NCBI GenBank assembly: GCA_017656345.1
Contig: JACDNZ010000010.1
Coordinates: 1-64,000 of the forward strand
From: Thermosipho sp. (in: thermotogales)
GTDB lineage: Bacteria; Thermotogota; Thermotogae; Thermotogales; Fervidobacteriaceae
Length of the DNA: 64,000 nucleotides
Direction of reading: 5' to 3'
A program made the position numbers and the translations under genes. The notes under the pieces are model-generated. The model was not told where the DNA came from. It saw only the letters and a list, made by a program, of their open reading frames with translations, and ran no database searches. Positions 1 to 8,003 of the stretch are shown in pieces (position 1 is the first letter of the stretch; each line of letters begins with the position of its first letter).

Positions 1-253
1 AAATAGAAATAGAACGAGTAGTAATACACCACTAACAGTATTTTATTCAGACCCAGCCGTAACTTCTGATGGAACAAAGATAGATGAATTTTATTTAGGT
101 GGTTCTTACGGGCAAAAAGTTGTAGGTGGCGATATTATCGCAGGAGTTAATGAATTTATCTTAAAACCTAACACAGATTATTTATATAAGATTACTAATG
201 ATGGTTCGGCTGATGCAACTATTTTAACAAGGTTATTTTTCTATGAAAAATAG
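1..253 (+). CDS. C-terminal end of a phage virion protein (tail fibre / head fibre type), 5' truncated
   Basis: The frame open from base 2 ends at the TAG at 251-253. The 83 visible residues contain FYSDPAVTSDGTKIDEFYLGG, a stretch typical of the C-terminal domain shared by many Firmicute phage fibre and head-decoration proteins, and end in an aromatic strand (LTRLFFYEK). Position just before the lysis genes suits the last gene of a structural module. The start lies outside the window, so the exact protein cannot be named. Confidence 0.6.
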   Translation, partial: NRNRTSSNTPLTVFYSDPAVTSDGTKIDEFYLGGSYGQKVVGGDIIAGVNEFILKPNTDYLYKITNDGSADATILTRLFFYEK

Positions 254-329
254 TATTAAAATTTAATTATTATTAAAATTACAATAAACCTCTATAATTT
301 ACCAAAGAAAGATTATATAATGATAATAG

Positions 330-358
330 AAGGGTAGTGAAATAATAACACTACCCTT
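330..358 (+). terminator. Hairpin terminator after the structural module
   Basis: AAGGGTAGTG (330-339) pairs perfectly with CACTACCCTT (349-358) over a 9-nt A/T loop. The T-run afterwards is short, so efficiency is uncertain. It separates the structural module from the lysis genes. Confidence 0.6.
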
Positions 359-422
359 TAATAGTAAGGGGTGATATTCTAGAAAAGAAACAACTAAAAT
401 AATATGACTTTAAAGTAAGACT

Positions 423-483
423 GAATAGTGATTTAAACAAGTTACTGGAAACCCCTATTCACATAATAAATATGAATAGGAGG
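423..483 (+). promoter_or_regulatory. Leader with mutually exclusive hairpins covering the holin ribosome-binding site
   Basis: GAATAG (423-428), CCTATTC (454-460) and TGAATAGG (473-480) occur in order. The middle element can pair with either neighbour. The second pairing (CCTATTCA with TGAATAGG) buries part of the Shine-Dalgarno AGGAGG at 478-483. This is an inference from base pairing only. Confidence 0.35.
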
Positions 484-489
484 TAATAA

Positions 490-1020
490 TTGATGGAACA
501 ATTAAATTCTTATGTATCAAAATTAATGTCTGGATTAAAACCATTTTTAGGTAGCTTACTAGCATTGATAAACTATATCCTCTTTCCAGATACAGCTTTC
601 CAAACAGCTTTATATGCAGTCGTAGGTGCTATGATATTAGATATTATAACGAAATGGTATGCTATAAGTAAACAAAATGATGGTTTTAAAAATTCAATAA
701 AAAGCAGAAAAATTTACTCTAAAACTCTATGGGAAGGCACTAAAATAAAAATTATTTCTTATTTAGTTATTTCTATATTAGCTGGATTAAGTTACAGAGT
801 AATAATGTTTAAATCAGCTAGTATTTTCTTGGCAACAGTTATTTACTCTATAATGTTTTTAAGAGAAGCACAAAGCATTATAGAGAATTTAATTGACGCT
901 GGTTCAGATTTAGAGTGGTTATTGATATTTGTTAAGAAAAAGCAAGAGCAAATACTAGAACAAGAAATGAATAAAATAGAAATTAATAAAAATGAAGGTG
1001 ATTATAATGACAAAGTATAA
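490..1020 (+). CDS. Phage holin (TcdE / toxin-secretion lysis holin type)
   Basis: Forms holes in the cytoplasmic membrane so that the downstream amidase reaches the wall. The ~176 residues show about four hydrophobic segments (residues ~15-35, 41-60, 90-108, 110-125) and the pattern DIITKWYAISKQ followed by FKNSIKSRK, characteristic of the phage holin family that includes TcdE. The C-terminus is charged and coiled-coil-like. Either TTG at 490 or ATG at 493 follows AGGAGG (478-483); ATG gives 9-nt spacing, TTG 6. The 3' end overlaps the amidase start by 14 nt, a usual holin-endolysin arrangement. Confidence 0.85.
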   Translation: MMEQLNSYVSKLMSGLKPFLGSLLALINYILFPDTAFQTALYAVVGAMILDIITKWYAISKQNDGFKNSIKSRKIYSKTLWEGTKIKIISYLVISILAGLSYRVIMFKSASIFLATVIYSIMFLREAQSIIENLIDAGSDLEWLLIFVKKKQEQILEQEMNKIEINKNEGDYNDKV

Positions 1021-1726
1021 AACAGTTGAAATGTGGTTAACTCCTAATAAATACTCAAGACCACAAAAACCTTTAAAAGAAATAAAAGCTTTAGTAGTTC
1101 ATTGGGTCGCTAATCCGAAAAGTTCTGCAAAATCTAATAGAGATTATTTTGAGAATAGAAAATATGGAAAATCAAGTTATGGTTCAGCACATGAGATAAT
1201 AGACTTAAACGGAGATGTTATTTTATGTATTCCAGATAGTGAAATAGCATATCATGTTGGTAGTAAAACTTATACTAGAGAAGCTTTAGAAAAGTTATCA
1301 AATTATCCTAACAATTGCACTTATGGTATAGAGTGTTGCCATTTAGATTGGGAAGGTAATATGACTAAAGAAACTTATAATACTTTAGTTGAAAGATTAG
1401 CTGATTTATGCTTAAAGTATAATTTAGACCCTTTAAAAGATATATGGCTACACAAAGAAATAGTTGGCTGGAAAGAGTGTCATAGATATTTTGTCAGAAA
1501 CCCCTTAGCTTATAAGAAATTAAAAGAAGAAGTAAAAATAGAGCAAAAGAGAGGGGATAAGAAAATGCTAAAAGATTGGCAAGAAAAGTTAGGCAAAGAT
1601 TCTTTAGATAGTCTACACGCTAAAGGTATTGTTAATAACCCCGAACAATGGAAGCAAACTTTAGACCAAAATGTACCTCAATGGTTGTTTTGGGTTATTA
1701 TAGATAGAATAACTAATAAGGGGTGA
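1007..1726 (+). CDS. N-acetylmuramoyl-L-alanine amidase endolysin (Amidase_2 / PGRP fold)
   Basis: Cleaves the amide bond between MurNAc and L-Ala in peptidoglycan. The 239-residue protein has an N-terminal Amidase_2 domain with zinc-ligand-like His residues (VVHWVANP near residue 30, a central YGIECC, and WLHKEIVGWKECHR near 150-160). The C-terminal ~50 residues (DWQEKLGKDSLDSLHAKGIV) look like the short helical domain of clostridial prophage endolysins. ATG 1007 is preferred over the upstream in-frame ATG 992 because GAAGGTGAT precedes it correctly. It overlaps the holin gene. Confidence 0.88.
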   Translation: MTKYKTVEMWLTPNKYSRPQKPLKEIKALVVHWVANPKSSAKSNRDYFENRKYGKSSYGSAHEIIDLNGDVILCIPDSEIAYHVGSKTYTREALEKLSNYPNNCTYGIECCHLDWEGNMTKETYNTLVERLADLCLKYNLDPLKDIWLHKEIVGWKECHRYFVRNPLAYKKLKEEVKIEQKRGDKKMLKDWQEKLGKDSLDSLHAKGIVNNPEQWKQTLDQNVPQWLFWVIIDRITNKG

Positions 1727-1730
1727 TTTT

Positions 1731-2066
1731 ATGATTCAATTAACAACTTTACAACTCCTAATAGGAGGTAGTGTTTTAGTTCTTATTACAATAGCAATAG
1801 TAAAACTTATACCTTACCTAAAAGATTTTAAAATTACACCAGAAGAAAAAGCTAAAGTACAGGAGATTTTAATTCAAACTACTAAAGATATTTTAAGTGT
1901 CGCAACAAGTAAGGATAAAAGTCAACTAACTTTAGCAATAACTAACATTACAATGAGAAAACTAGAAGAAAATAAAATTTCTGGATTTAGACGTGAAGAT
2001 ATTAAATTAATGGCTGAAATAGTTGTAGATAAATTATATAATGAGTTAGAAAAAGGAACTAAATAA
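1731..2066 (+). CDS. Small membrane protein of the lysis module, LLH-holin-like
   Basis: 111 residues: a single N-terminal transmembrane segment (residues ~7-29) followed by a charged helical cytoplasmic part. Size and topology resemble LLH-type holins and accessory lysis proteins, and it sits 4 nt after the amidase and before a strong terminator. No diagnostic motif is present, so a holin-like or antiholin role is inferred from context. Confidence 0.5.
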   Translation: MIQLTTLQLLIGGSVLVLITIAIVKLIPYLKDFKITPEEKAKVQEILIQTTKDILSVATSKDKSQLTLAITNITMRKLEENKISGFRREDIKLMAEIVVDKLYNELEKGTK

Positions 2067-2076
2067 GACTTATTAG

Positions 2077-2104
2077 AGAGGGCGTGAAGCCCTCTTTTTC
2101 TTTA
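2077..2104 (+). terminator. Rho-independent terminator of the lysis operon
   Basis: AGAGGGC (2077-2083) pairs with GCCCTCT (2089-2095) around a GTGAA loop, followed by TTTTTCTTT. Confidence 0.9.
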
Positions 2105-2105
2105 C

Positions 2106-2134
2106 TTGACAGCATGTTTAAAATGTGATATTCT
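2106..2134 (+). promoter_or_regulatory. Sigma-A type promoter for the helicase gene
   Basis: TTGACA (2106-2111), 17-nt spacer, TATTCT (2129-2134). It follows the lysis terminator directly and gives a ~140-nt leader before the helicase start. Confidence 0.75.
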
Positions 2135-2173
2135 TATGTTAGTTGTAAGAAATTTACACCTAAACAGGAGTGT

Positions 2174-2260
2174 GGACTCAAAACCTTTTATTAATATAAT
2201 TATATATAATATATAAATAAATATATAATAATATATTATAATAAAAGTTCTGGAATTTGA
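2174..2260 (+). promoter_or_regulatory. Conserved leader element, copy 1 (GGACTCAAAACC ... AAAAGTTCTGGAATT)
   Basis: GGACTCAAAACCTTTTATTA (2174-2193) and AATAAAAGTTCTGGAATTTGA (2240-2260) flank a long imperfect AT hairpin whose base is CTTTTATT paired with AATAAAAG. A second copy with the same flanks lies at 39338-39419, again just upstream of a ribosome-binding site. The A/T filling differs between copies while the flanks are conserved, which points to an RNA or protein-binding element. Function unknown. Confidence 0.55.
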
Positions 2261-2278
2261 GGAGGTGAGATTTTAGAA

Positions 2279-3772
2279 GTGATAAAAATAATAAAGTCTA
2301 ATGTCCAGTTTTTATATAACCTCACAGAGCAAGAGAAAGCCAAAATAAAACAGGATTTGACTTTAGTAAACCCAAACTACTATAAAGCCAAAAGGTACTC
2401 TAAATATAACAATGTGAATATTCCTAAGTATGTCTTTTATTATAGAGAAAGTAAAGACCATTTAGTTGTACCTTCTGGTTATAAAGTTCCTTTTGAGCAT
2501 GAAGTTATAGAAGATAACAGAATAGAGGTTACTGTACCGTATCCTAAAATAAATATAAAATTGAGAGCAACTCAAGAAGAAGCAAGAAAAGCATATTTAG
2601 ATGATACAGATAAGGGAATGATAGTACTACCAACAGGTAAAGGTAAAACTATATTAGCCATATATTTAGCACATAATTTACGTCAGAAAACTTTAGTAAT
2701 AGTCCATAAAGATGACCTAGTACATGGTTGGCAGAAAGATATAAAGTTTTGTTTTGGCGAAGATTTTGATGTGGGGTTAATAAAAGCAAGAAGTAGAAAA
2801 GTAGGAGAGCAAATAACAATAGCAACAATACAAACTTTAGTTAGATTATCTAAAGAAGAATTTGAAGAATTAACTAAAACTTTTGGCATGGTTATTGTTG
2901 ACGAATGTCACCATATAGGTGCTAGAGTATTTGATTTAGTTAATGAATTTTATGCTAATTATAAGTTAGGTTTAAGTGCTACTCCAGAGAGAAATGACGG
3001 ATTAGATAGAGTAATGAATTTCTATTTAGGTGAAATAGCTTATCAATTTGAATTAAAAGAAGGTGAAACAGATAAAGATATTTTGCCAGTAAAAGTCCTA
3101 GTTAAAAATAGTAATATAAAATATAGACCTAAAGTAAAGGTTGTAATAAATAATAAAGAAGAGGAATTATTTATAGACCAGATTCCATATAAACAACGCC
3201 CTAGAATTTCACACCATACAATAGATAATTTAGTAGTAACTAATAAAGAATATATGAAAATGGTTTTAGATGATGTAGTAAGTGAATACAATAAAGGTAG
3301 AAATTTAATATTATTCTTTACCCAGAAGGAACATTGTCGATTATATTTTGACTCTTTAGTTAATGAATATAAAATATCTAAAGAAAAGATACAATTATAT
3401 TATGGTGACGCAACAGAAAGTAAAGCAGAGATGAAAAGAAAAGCTGAAAGTGGAGAAGTAAGAATAACAATAGCAACTTATTCTATAGCTACAGAAGGTA
3501 CGAATGTAAAAGCGTGGGAAGTAGCATTTTTAGTATCAAGTATAAACAATGGTAAGAATACAGAACAAGCAATAGGTAGAATTAGACGAACTAAAGAAGG
3601 TAAAATAAATCCTGTTTTAGTTTATGATTATAGACACCCTTATGTATATTCTATAAATGGTCATGGTAGAACTAGAGATATGAGATATAGAAAATTAAAT
3701 TTTAAAGTAAAATATTTAGATGATAATATATTTGTAAGAGGGTTTAGCAGTAGAAAAGGTTTGTTTAGATAA
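2279..3772 (+). CDS. SF2 DEAD/DEAH-type DNA helicase, UvsW/XPB-like
   Basis: ATP-dependent helicase probably used in branched-DNA processing during recombination-dependent replication. The 497 residues show the SF2 motifs in order: Walker A PTGKGKT (118-124), motif II DECH (208-211), motif III SATPER (233-238) and motif VI QAIGRIRR (430-437), with an N-terminal ~90-residue extension. GTG at 2279 follows GAGGAGGTGAG with ~9-nt spacing. It is the first gene after the 2106 promoter and has its own terminator, so it is probably monocistronic. Confidence 0.88.
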   Translation: MIKIIKSNVQFLYNLTEQEKAKIKQDLTLVNPNYYKAKRYSKYNNVNIPKYVFYYRESKDHLVVPSGYKVPFEHEVIEDNRIEVTVPYPKINIKLRATQEEARKAYLDDTDKGMIVLPTGKGKTILAIYLAHNLRQKTLVIVHKDDLVHGWQKDIKFCFGEDFDVGLIKARSRKVGEQITIATIQTLVRLSKEEFEELTKTFGMVIVDECHHIGARVFDLVNEFYANYKLGLSATPERNDGLDRVMNFYLGEIAYQFELKEGETDKDILPVKVLVKNSNIKYRPKVKVVINNKEEELFIDQIPYKQRPRISHHTIDNLVVTNKEYMKMVLDDVVSEYNKGRNLILFFTQKEHCRLYFDSLVNEYKISKEKIQLYYGDATESKAEMKRKAESGEVRITIATYSIATEGTNVKAWEVAFLVSSINNGKNTEQAIGRIRRTKEGKINPVLVYDYRHPYVYSINGHGRTRDMRYRKLNFKVKYLDDNIFVRGFSSRKGLFR

Positions 3773-3778
3773 TTTTTA

Positions 3779-3804
3779 ACTTGTCGCTTGACAAGTTTTT
3801 TCTT
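3779..3804 (+). terminator. Terminator after the helicase gene, overlapping the next promoter
   Basis: ACTTGTC (3779-3785) pairs with GACAAGT (3790-3796), then TTTTTTCTTTT. The 3' arm of the stem contains the -35 hexamer of the following promoter. Confidence 0.8.
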
Positions 3805-3816
3805 TTAGTTTATACT
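3788..3816 (+). promoter_or_regulatory. Promoter nested in the terminator
   Basis: TTGACA (3788-3793), 17-nt spacer, TATACT (3811-3816) followed by AATAG. The same TATACTAATA extension is seen at 11904 and 40850. Confidence 0.75.
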
Positions 3817-3867
3817 AATAGTAAGTAATAGTAGAAAAAAAATAAAAAAAAAGAAAGGAGGATTAAC

Positions 3868-4335
3868 GTGTCAATTATTCAACTAATTAATGAGTACAAC
3901 GAATTAAAGGAAAAAGAGCAATTAATCAAGAAACGTAAAAAGGAAATAGCAGATAAAATAAAAGAATATGCAGTACAAAATGGAGTAAAAGACGATAACG
4001 GAAGTTATTATAAAGAAGAAGATAAATTCATAATAGGAAGTCAAGCAAGAAAGACAGTAAAATTGAACCAAGAAAAAGCTAAAGAGTTTTTCTTAGAAAA
4101 AGGTTTATACAAAGAAGTAGTTGTAGTAAAAGAAGAAATAGACGAAGATAAGGTTGAGAAACTCTTAGAAGAAGGTAAGATTTCATATGATGAACTAGAG
4201 AATTTAGTAACAGTAAAAACAACTTATGCAGTATTTATTAAAGAAAGAGAAGAGGAAGAAATGCCAGAGGTAGAAGTATCTACTAGAGAAAAAGAAAATT
4301 CAACAAAGAAACTAAGATTAAGAAAGTTTATTTAG
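3868..4335 (+). CDS. Hypothetical coiled-coil protein
   Basis: 155 residues, GTG start behind AAAGGAGG. The first ~50 residues are a Lys/Glu-rich heptad-like helix, followed by a mixed region and a Glu-rich then basic tail. Not recognised. It opens an early-type operon of small genes (3868-5600) read from the 3788 promoter. Confidence 0.75.
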   Translation: MSIIQLINEYNELKEKEQLIKKRKKEIADKIKEYAVQNGVKDDNGSYYKEEDKFIIGSQARKTVKLNQEKAKEFFLEKGLYKEVVVVKEEIDEDKVEKLLEEGKISYDELENLVTVKTTYAVFIKEREEEEMPEVEVSTREKENSTKKLRLRKFI

Positions 4336-4363
4336 TATTAATTGAAGCAGGAGGTGAAGTTTA

Positions 4364-4690
4364 GTGCCATTAGATAAAGTAGTAAAGAAAGCTATAATAA
4401 ACGGAGAAGAAGTAGAACTATATTATATAAATGAATTAGCCCATGCTTTAGGCAGAACTTCTGCAACAATTAGAAAGTGGGAAATATCTGGAGTTTTACC
4501 AGACGCTACTTTTAAAGATAAAGTTGGTAGAAGAATGTATACTAAAGAACAAATTGATACTATTGTGAGAATTGCAGAAGAATGTAGAATAAGACAAGGT
4601 CACTCTATAGCAAATACAGGTTTTAGCAGGAAAGTACACAAAGCCTTAGCAGAATTAAATAAAAAATATTTTCCTAATAAGGAGGATTAA
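4364..4690 (+). CDS. MerR-type helix-turn-helix DNA-binding protein
   Basis: 108 residues. YYINELAHALGRTSATIRKW (residues ~19-38) is a MerR-family HTH with the recognition helix RTSATIRKWE and the following wing VGRRMYTKEQID. No effector domain is present, so it probably acts as a small phage regulator or excisionase-like DNA-bending protein. GTG start 8 nt after AGGAGGTG. Confidence 0.75.
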   Translation: MPLDKVVKKAIINGEEVELYYINELAHALGRTSATIRKWEISGVLPDATFKDKVGRRMYTKEQIDTIVRIAEECRIRQGHSIANTGFSRKVHKALAELNKKYFPNKED

Positions 4691-4725
4691 TATTGTAAAT
4701 AGAATACTATAAAGGAGGTATTATA

Positions 4726-5046
4726 ATGCAAGATATAAAAACAAATTTTTTCTATAATGAGGTAGAATTAATAGATGAATTACATTGTGGAAAAGTTGAG
4801 TTAGAAGGACTAGTTGATTTTGCTAGAGAAGATGACTCAACAGTTATTTGCTTTTTAAGAGTAAATAAAGATGGTGAGATTACAGCAGTTAAAGGTATTT
4901 ATAGTAGTGAGAAAGATTTTGATATACTTTTAGCTCAAAAATATGCTTATAAAGACGCTTTAGAGCAAATAAAAAGTGAAGGACAAAAAGTTGTAGTAAG
5001 AAACGATATTTTAATAGATACAGAAGTTGAAATAATAGAGAAGTAA
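4726..5046 (+). CDS. Hypothetical protein
   Basis: 106 residues, acidic, alpha/beta-looking, preceded by AAAGGAGG. No family recognised. Part of the small early-type operon. Confidence 0.7.
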   Translation: MQDIKTNFFYNEVELIDELHCGKVELEGLVDFAREDDSTVICFLRVNKDGEITAVKGIYSSEKDFDILLAQKYAYKDALEQIKSEGQKVVVRNDILIDTEVEIIEK

Positions 5047-5060
5047 AGGAGGAATTATTT

Positions 5061-5264
5061 ATGGATACTAAAGCTAATATGAACAACTTAAATGTAGCAT
5101 TAGGTTATATAGCAACAGCATTTAATATGCATAAAGGATTTCAAGTAACTAAATTTCAAGAGAAGGGCAACAAATTAGTAGTAACTTTAGCTAATGAATT
5201 TTTTGAAAATACTATTATCTTTAAGAATAAAGATATAATAGAGGGGTTAAATGTTGAAGAATAG
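5061..5264 (+). CDS. Hypothetical small protein
   Basis: 67 residues, ATG with AAAGGAGG upstream. A helix (NMNNLNVALGYIATAFNM) is followed by beta-rich sequence. Not recognised. Confidence 0.65.
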   Translation: MDTKANMNNLNVALGYIATAFNMHKGFQVTKFQEKGNKLVVTLANEFFENTIIFKNKDIIEGLNVEE

Positions 5265-5276
5265 GAGTGATTATTA

Positions 5277-5600
5277 GTGCCTAAAAAGTTGCAATTAAAA
5301 AAGAGTGCCAAAGAAAATACTACTATTAAAAAGAAAAATACTGTAACTAAAGAGGAAGAAGTAATAAAAGCAGGAACACCTTTAGACCATATAATAAAGA
5401 AAGTACCTAATATGATAGGTATGTCTAAAGGCGTTACAGTAAATATGGATAACTATGAGTCCTTTAGAGTAGATTGTTGGTTAACAGTACCTTTAGATGA
5501 TAAATCCAGCCCAGAAGAAAAATTCATGGAATTGAGTGAGATAATAGAAAGTCAAATACAATATGAAGTACAGAGAATTATAGAAATGAATGAGAGGTAG
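5277..5600 (+). CDS. Conserved phage hypothetical protein
   Basis: 107 residues, GTG start. A basic N-terminus (~25 residues) precedes a compact domain containing VTVNMDNYESFRVDCWLTVP and a C-terminal helix. This pattern resembles small phage proteins often found near replication genes, but no function is known to me. Confidence 0.65.
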   Translation: MPKKLQLKKSAKENTTIKKKNTVTKEEEVIKAGTPLDHIIKKVPNMIGMSKGVTVNMDNYESFRVDCWLTVPLDDKSSPEEKFMELSEIIESQIQYEVQRIIEMNER

Positions 5601-5620
5601 AGTTAATATTCTACCTCTCT
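5593..5620 (+). terminator. Hairpin terminator
   Basis: AGAGGTAGA (5593-5601) pairs with TCTACCTCT (5610-5618). It begins within the stop codon of the upstream gene; the trailing T-run is weak (CTTATCTTTATT). Confidence 0.65.
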
Positions 5621-5645
5621 TATCTTTATTTAAGGAGGTTTAATT

Positions 5646-6041
5646 ATGCATTATAGAGTATATAAATGTGATTTAGAGTCAAGAGTGGTTGCTGACCTTT
5701 CTGAAATTCCTACAGATAAATTACTTTTTGAGTATTTAGATGTATTTGTAAATAAGCATGATTTTCAAAGATTAGAATATAGGATAGAAGAGCAAATAAA
5801 TGATTTAATAAAAGAAGGTTTTAAACCTAAAAGATTATTACTATCCAGCCGAAATTATTTAGATTTATGTGCTGGTTATAGTTATAAAACTCAAGCTATG
5901 TATTTATTAAAATTAGAATCATATAGAGGTTTAAAAATAGAAGTTGTTGCAGATGAAGGCGATATAGCTTTTGTTTTAGCTGATAATTGGATTGAAGCTA
6001 TTTATAAAGATAAGTTAGTGAAGATAAGAAGTAGGGATTAA
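5646..6041 (+). CDS. Hypothetical protein
   Basis: 131 residues. Contains an acidic helix (DLSEIPTDKLLFEYLDVF) and a central PKRLLLSSRNYLDLC segment. Not recognised. The end of the gene forms half of a terminator. Confidence 0.7.
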   Translation: MHYRVYKCDLESRVVADLSEIPTDKLLFEYLDVFVNKHDFQRLEYRIEEQINDLIKEGFKPKRLLLSSRNYLDLCAGYSYKTQAMYLLKLESYRGLKIEVVADEGDIAFVLADNWIEAIYKDKLVKIRSRD

Positions 6042-6057
6042 CTCTACTCCTTATCTT
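6021..6057 (+). terminator. Long terminator hairpin overlapping the gene end
   Basis: AAGATAAG (6021-6028) and AGTAG (6030-6034) pair with CTACT (6044-6048) and CTTATCTT (6050-6057). A/T-rich sequence follows. Confidence 0.65.
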
Positions 6058-6071
6058 ATGAATAATTTTTC

Positions 6072-6101
6072 TTGACAAGTTACATACTAATAAGTTATAC
6101 T
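6072..6101 (+). promoter_or_regulatory. Promoter of the helicase-loader operon
   Basis: TTGACA (6072-6077), 17-18-nt spacer, TTATACT (6095-6101). Confidence 0.75.
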
Positions 6102-6164
6102 TTATTTGTAACTTATTTTTAACTTAAAAATACATTAAAAATAAATGTAGGGAGGGATTAAGGA

Positions 6165-6338
6165 GTGATAATAAGAAAACTTGCTAAACAAAGGAGTGTT
6201 TCTTTATTCGTAGACCAAGAAGATGAACTAGAGAGGATAATAAAAGATAAAAACCTACCTTCTAGAGTAATACCAGAAATAATAAGAAGGGGAGTCGACC
6301 TAGTTTTAGAAGAAATAAAAAGTAAAGGAGAGATATAA
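6165..6338 (+). CDS. Small ribbon-helix-helix-like protein
   Basis: 57 residues: GTG ATA ATA AGA ... to TAA 6336-6338, preceded by GGGAGGGATTAAGGAG. A short beta-like start (RSVSLFVDQ) followed by two helices (EDELERIIKDK and SRVIPEIIRRGVDLVLEE) matches the RHH DNA-binding fold. First gene after the 6072 promoter, so autoregulation is plausible but unproven. Confidence 0.65.
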   Translation: MIIRKLAKQRSVSLFVDQEDELERIIKDKNLPSRVIPEIIRRGVDLVLEEIKSKGEI

Positions 6339-6340
6339 TA

Positions 6341-6910
6341 ATGATAAGGGACTTATCTAAAGTACAAGATTTAGTAAAGAATTTTTATAACTCTAGGGCA
6401 GAAATACAGAAAATGCAGAATGATAAGCAGAAAGAATTTAAAGTAGGTTGGGAGAATGTAAGAAAGAGGGAAAAGACAAGAACTAAAACAAGTTTTTATG
6501 ATAAGTATAAAGCTAAGTTAGAGAATGGTAATATAGATAAGTTTTCTACTAGAGATTTTATGTACTTCTTTAGAGATACAGCAAATAGTGTTGGAATAAA
6601 ATATGTTATAGCTAATATTAAGAAAGATATGAGGGTATATAAGCTATTAAAAGAGAGAGGTTACACAAATGAAGAAATTTATAATATGATAAGATTTTTA
6701 TTTCTATCAGAGCAAGATTATTTAGATAAAAAGACTTTACAACCTACAATATTACTTAGTGGTTGGTGTAATAAGATTTATCAAGATAGTCAAGATTGGG
6801 TAAATAATGAGTATGTTCCGACAAAGAAAAAGAAATTTAGTCAAAGAGAATGGAATAAAGAAGTTAATAATAATGATTATGAAGTATCTATTGGTGAATG
6901 GGATTTTTAA
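6341..6910 (+). CDS. Probable replication accessory protein (initiator or loader partner)
   Basis: 189 residues, strongly helical and basic at the N-terminus; C-terminal part has KKTLQPTILLSGWCNKIYQD then a basic tail. This arrangement immediately before a DnaC-like ATPase is typical of phage replication initiation/DnaD-like partners. The name is inferred from position and general composition; no decisive motif is visible. Confidence 0.5.
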   Translation: MIRDLSKVQDLVKNFYNSRAEIQKMQNDKQKEFKVGWENVRKREKTRTKTSFYDKYKAKLENGNIDKFSTRDFMYFFRDTANSVGIKYVIANIKKDMRVYKLLKERGYTNEEIYNMIRFLFLSEQDYLDKKTLQPTILLSGWCNKIYQDSQDWVNNEYVPTKKKKFSQREWNKEVNNNDYEVSIGEWDF

Positions 6911-6929
6911 TATAGGAGGGGAATGAGAG

Positions 6930-7580
6930 TTGAAAAGACCTATAAGAACTCATTTATCGCCTGTGAATTTAAGTAGACGTGGAGTACCTAAAAAGTTTCA
7001 TAATTTGACAATAGATGATTTTGACGATTTTGAAAAGCAAGATTTAGTTAAAGTTAAAGAAGTAGTTAAGAATTATATAGAGAATTTAGATGAAGTATTT
7101 GAACAAAATTTAGGTTTATTACTTTATGGTAGTAATGGTGTAGGTAAAACTTTTCTAGCTTCATTAATAGTAAAAGAAGCTTATAGACATAGATATACTT
7201 CTAAAAGATGTACCTTTGTTGAATATATAAATGAATACACTAAAGTATGGAACGCTAAAAGTGTTCAAGAAAAAGAAGAATTAGAAGAGTTATTCTATCA
7301 TAACTACAAAGCAGTTGAATTTTTAGCTTTAGAAGAGATAGGTAAAGAATTAGATACTAAATTAAGTCCAACTATTTTAGAAGATTTGTTAAGATATAGA
7401 GAAGATAAGGGATTACCTACTATTATATGTACTAATCTAACCCCTAAAACTATTGTAGAAAGATACGGACAAAGTATTGGTAGTTTAATTAAAGGTAATT
7501 TTACTCCTATAAAAATAGTTGGTGCTGATGTTAGACAAGATTATTATAAAGAGAGGGTAGGGATAGATGAAAGGAAATGA
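6930..7580 (+). CDS. DnaC/IstB-like AAA+ helicase loader
   Basis: Loads the replicative helicase on the phage origin. 216 residues with Walker A GSNGVGKT (67-74), Walker B FLALEEIG (131-138) and sensor-like TIICTNL (~160). TTG start at 6930 behind GGAGGGGAATGAG. It lies between the putative initiator and the DnaB-like helicase, which fits the role; it overlaps the next gene by 14 nt. Confidence 0.85.
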   Translation: MKRPIRTHLSPVNLSRRGVPKKFHNLTIDDFDDFEKQDLVKVKEVVKNYIENLDEVFEQNLGLLLYGSNGVGKTFLASLIVKEAYRHRYTSKRCTFVEYINEYTKVWNAKSVQEKEELEELFYHNYKAVEFLALEEIGKELDTKLSPTILEDLLRYREDKGLPTIICTNLTPKTIVERYGQSIGSLIKGNFTPIKIVGADVRQDYYKERVGIDERK

Positions 7581-7989
7581 TTTAAGTAATAGAGTAGCCC
7601 CAACAATAGCTTTTAGGGTAGATGATTTCCTTATAAAGAAAATTAAAAATAAATCTATTAAAGATAAGTTAAGAAATTTTGTTTTAGGGACTAATTATGG
7701 ATTTGACGAAGAAGTTTTAAAAGCTATAGATTATATATTTAGACATACGGATATGACAGTAGACCTTATTATAAGTAAAGATTTTTATTCTGAAAAGGTT
7801 GTCAGTATGTTAAAAGATGTACCATATTCGAGATTAAATGTAATAGTTTCAGAACTAGAAATAAAGATAGGGTTAAATCTTAATGATTATATCTATTATG
7901 TAGATAATGATAAATCTAGGTTAAGTAAAGTAGGACATAAATATGCTATAGACCTTCAACAGTTAAATAACATTATTAGACATAATTAA
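7567..7989 (+). CDS. Hypothetical protein of the replication operon
   Basis: 140 residues. Contains NYGFDEEVLKAIDYIFRHTD and a DLIISKDFYSEKVV segment, suggesting an alpha/beta domain. No family recognised. Translationally coupled to the loader gene upstream and 14 nt before the helicase gene. Confidence 0.65.
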   Translation: MKGNDLSNRVAPTIAFRVDDFLIKKIKNKSIKDKLRNFVLGTNYGFDEEVLKAIDYIFRHTDMTVDLIISKDFYSEKVVSMLKDVPYSRLNVIVSELEIKIGLNLNDYIYYVDNDKSRLSKVGHKYAIDLQQLNNIIRHN

Positions 7990-8003
7990 AGGAGGTTTCT
8001 CCA

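Noticed and set aside
2171..2200. GTGGACTCAAAACC resembles a tRNA-Leu anticodon arm
   Set aside because: The rest of the cloverleaf is missing and the second copy at 39338 keeps only the element shared with a leader hairpin.
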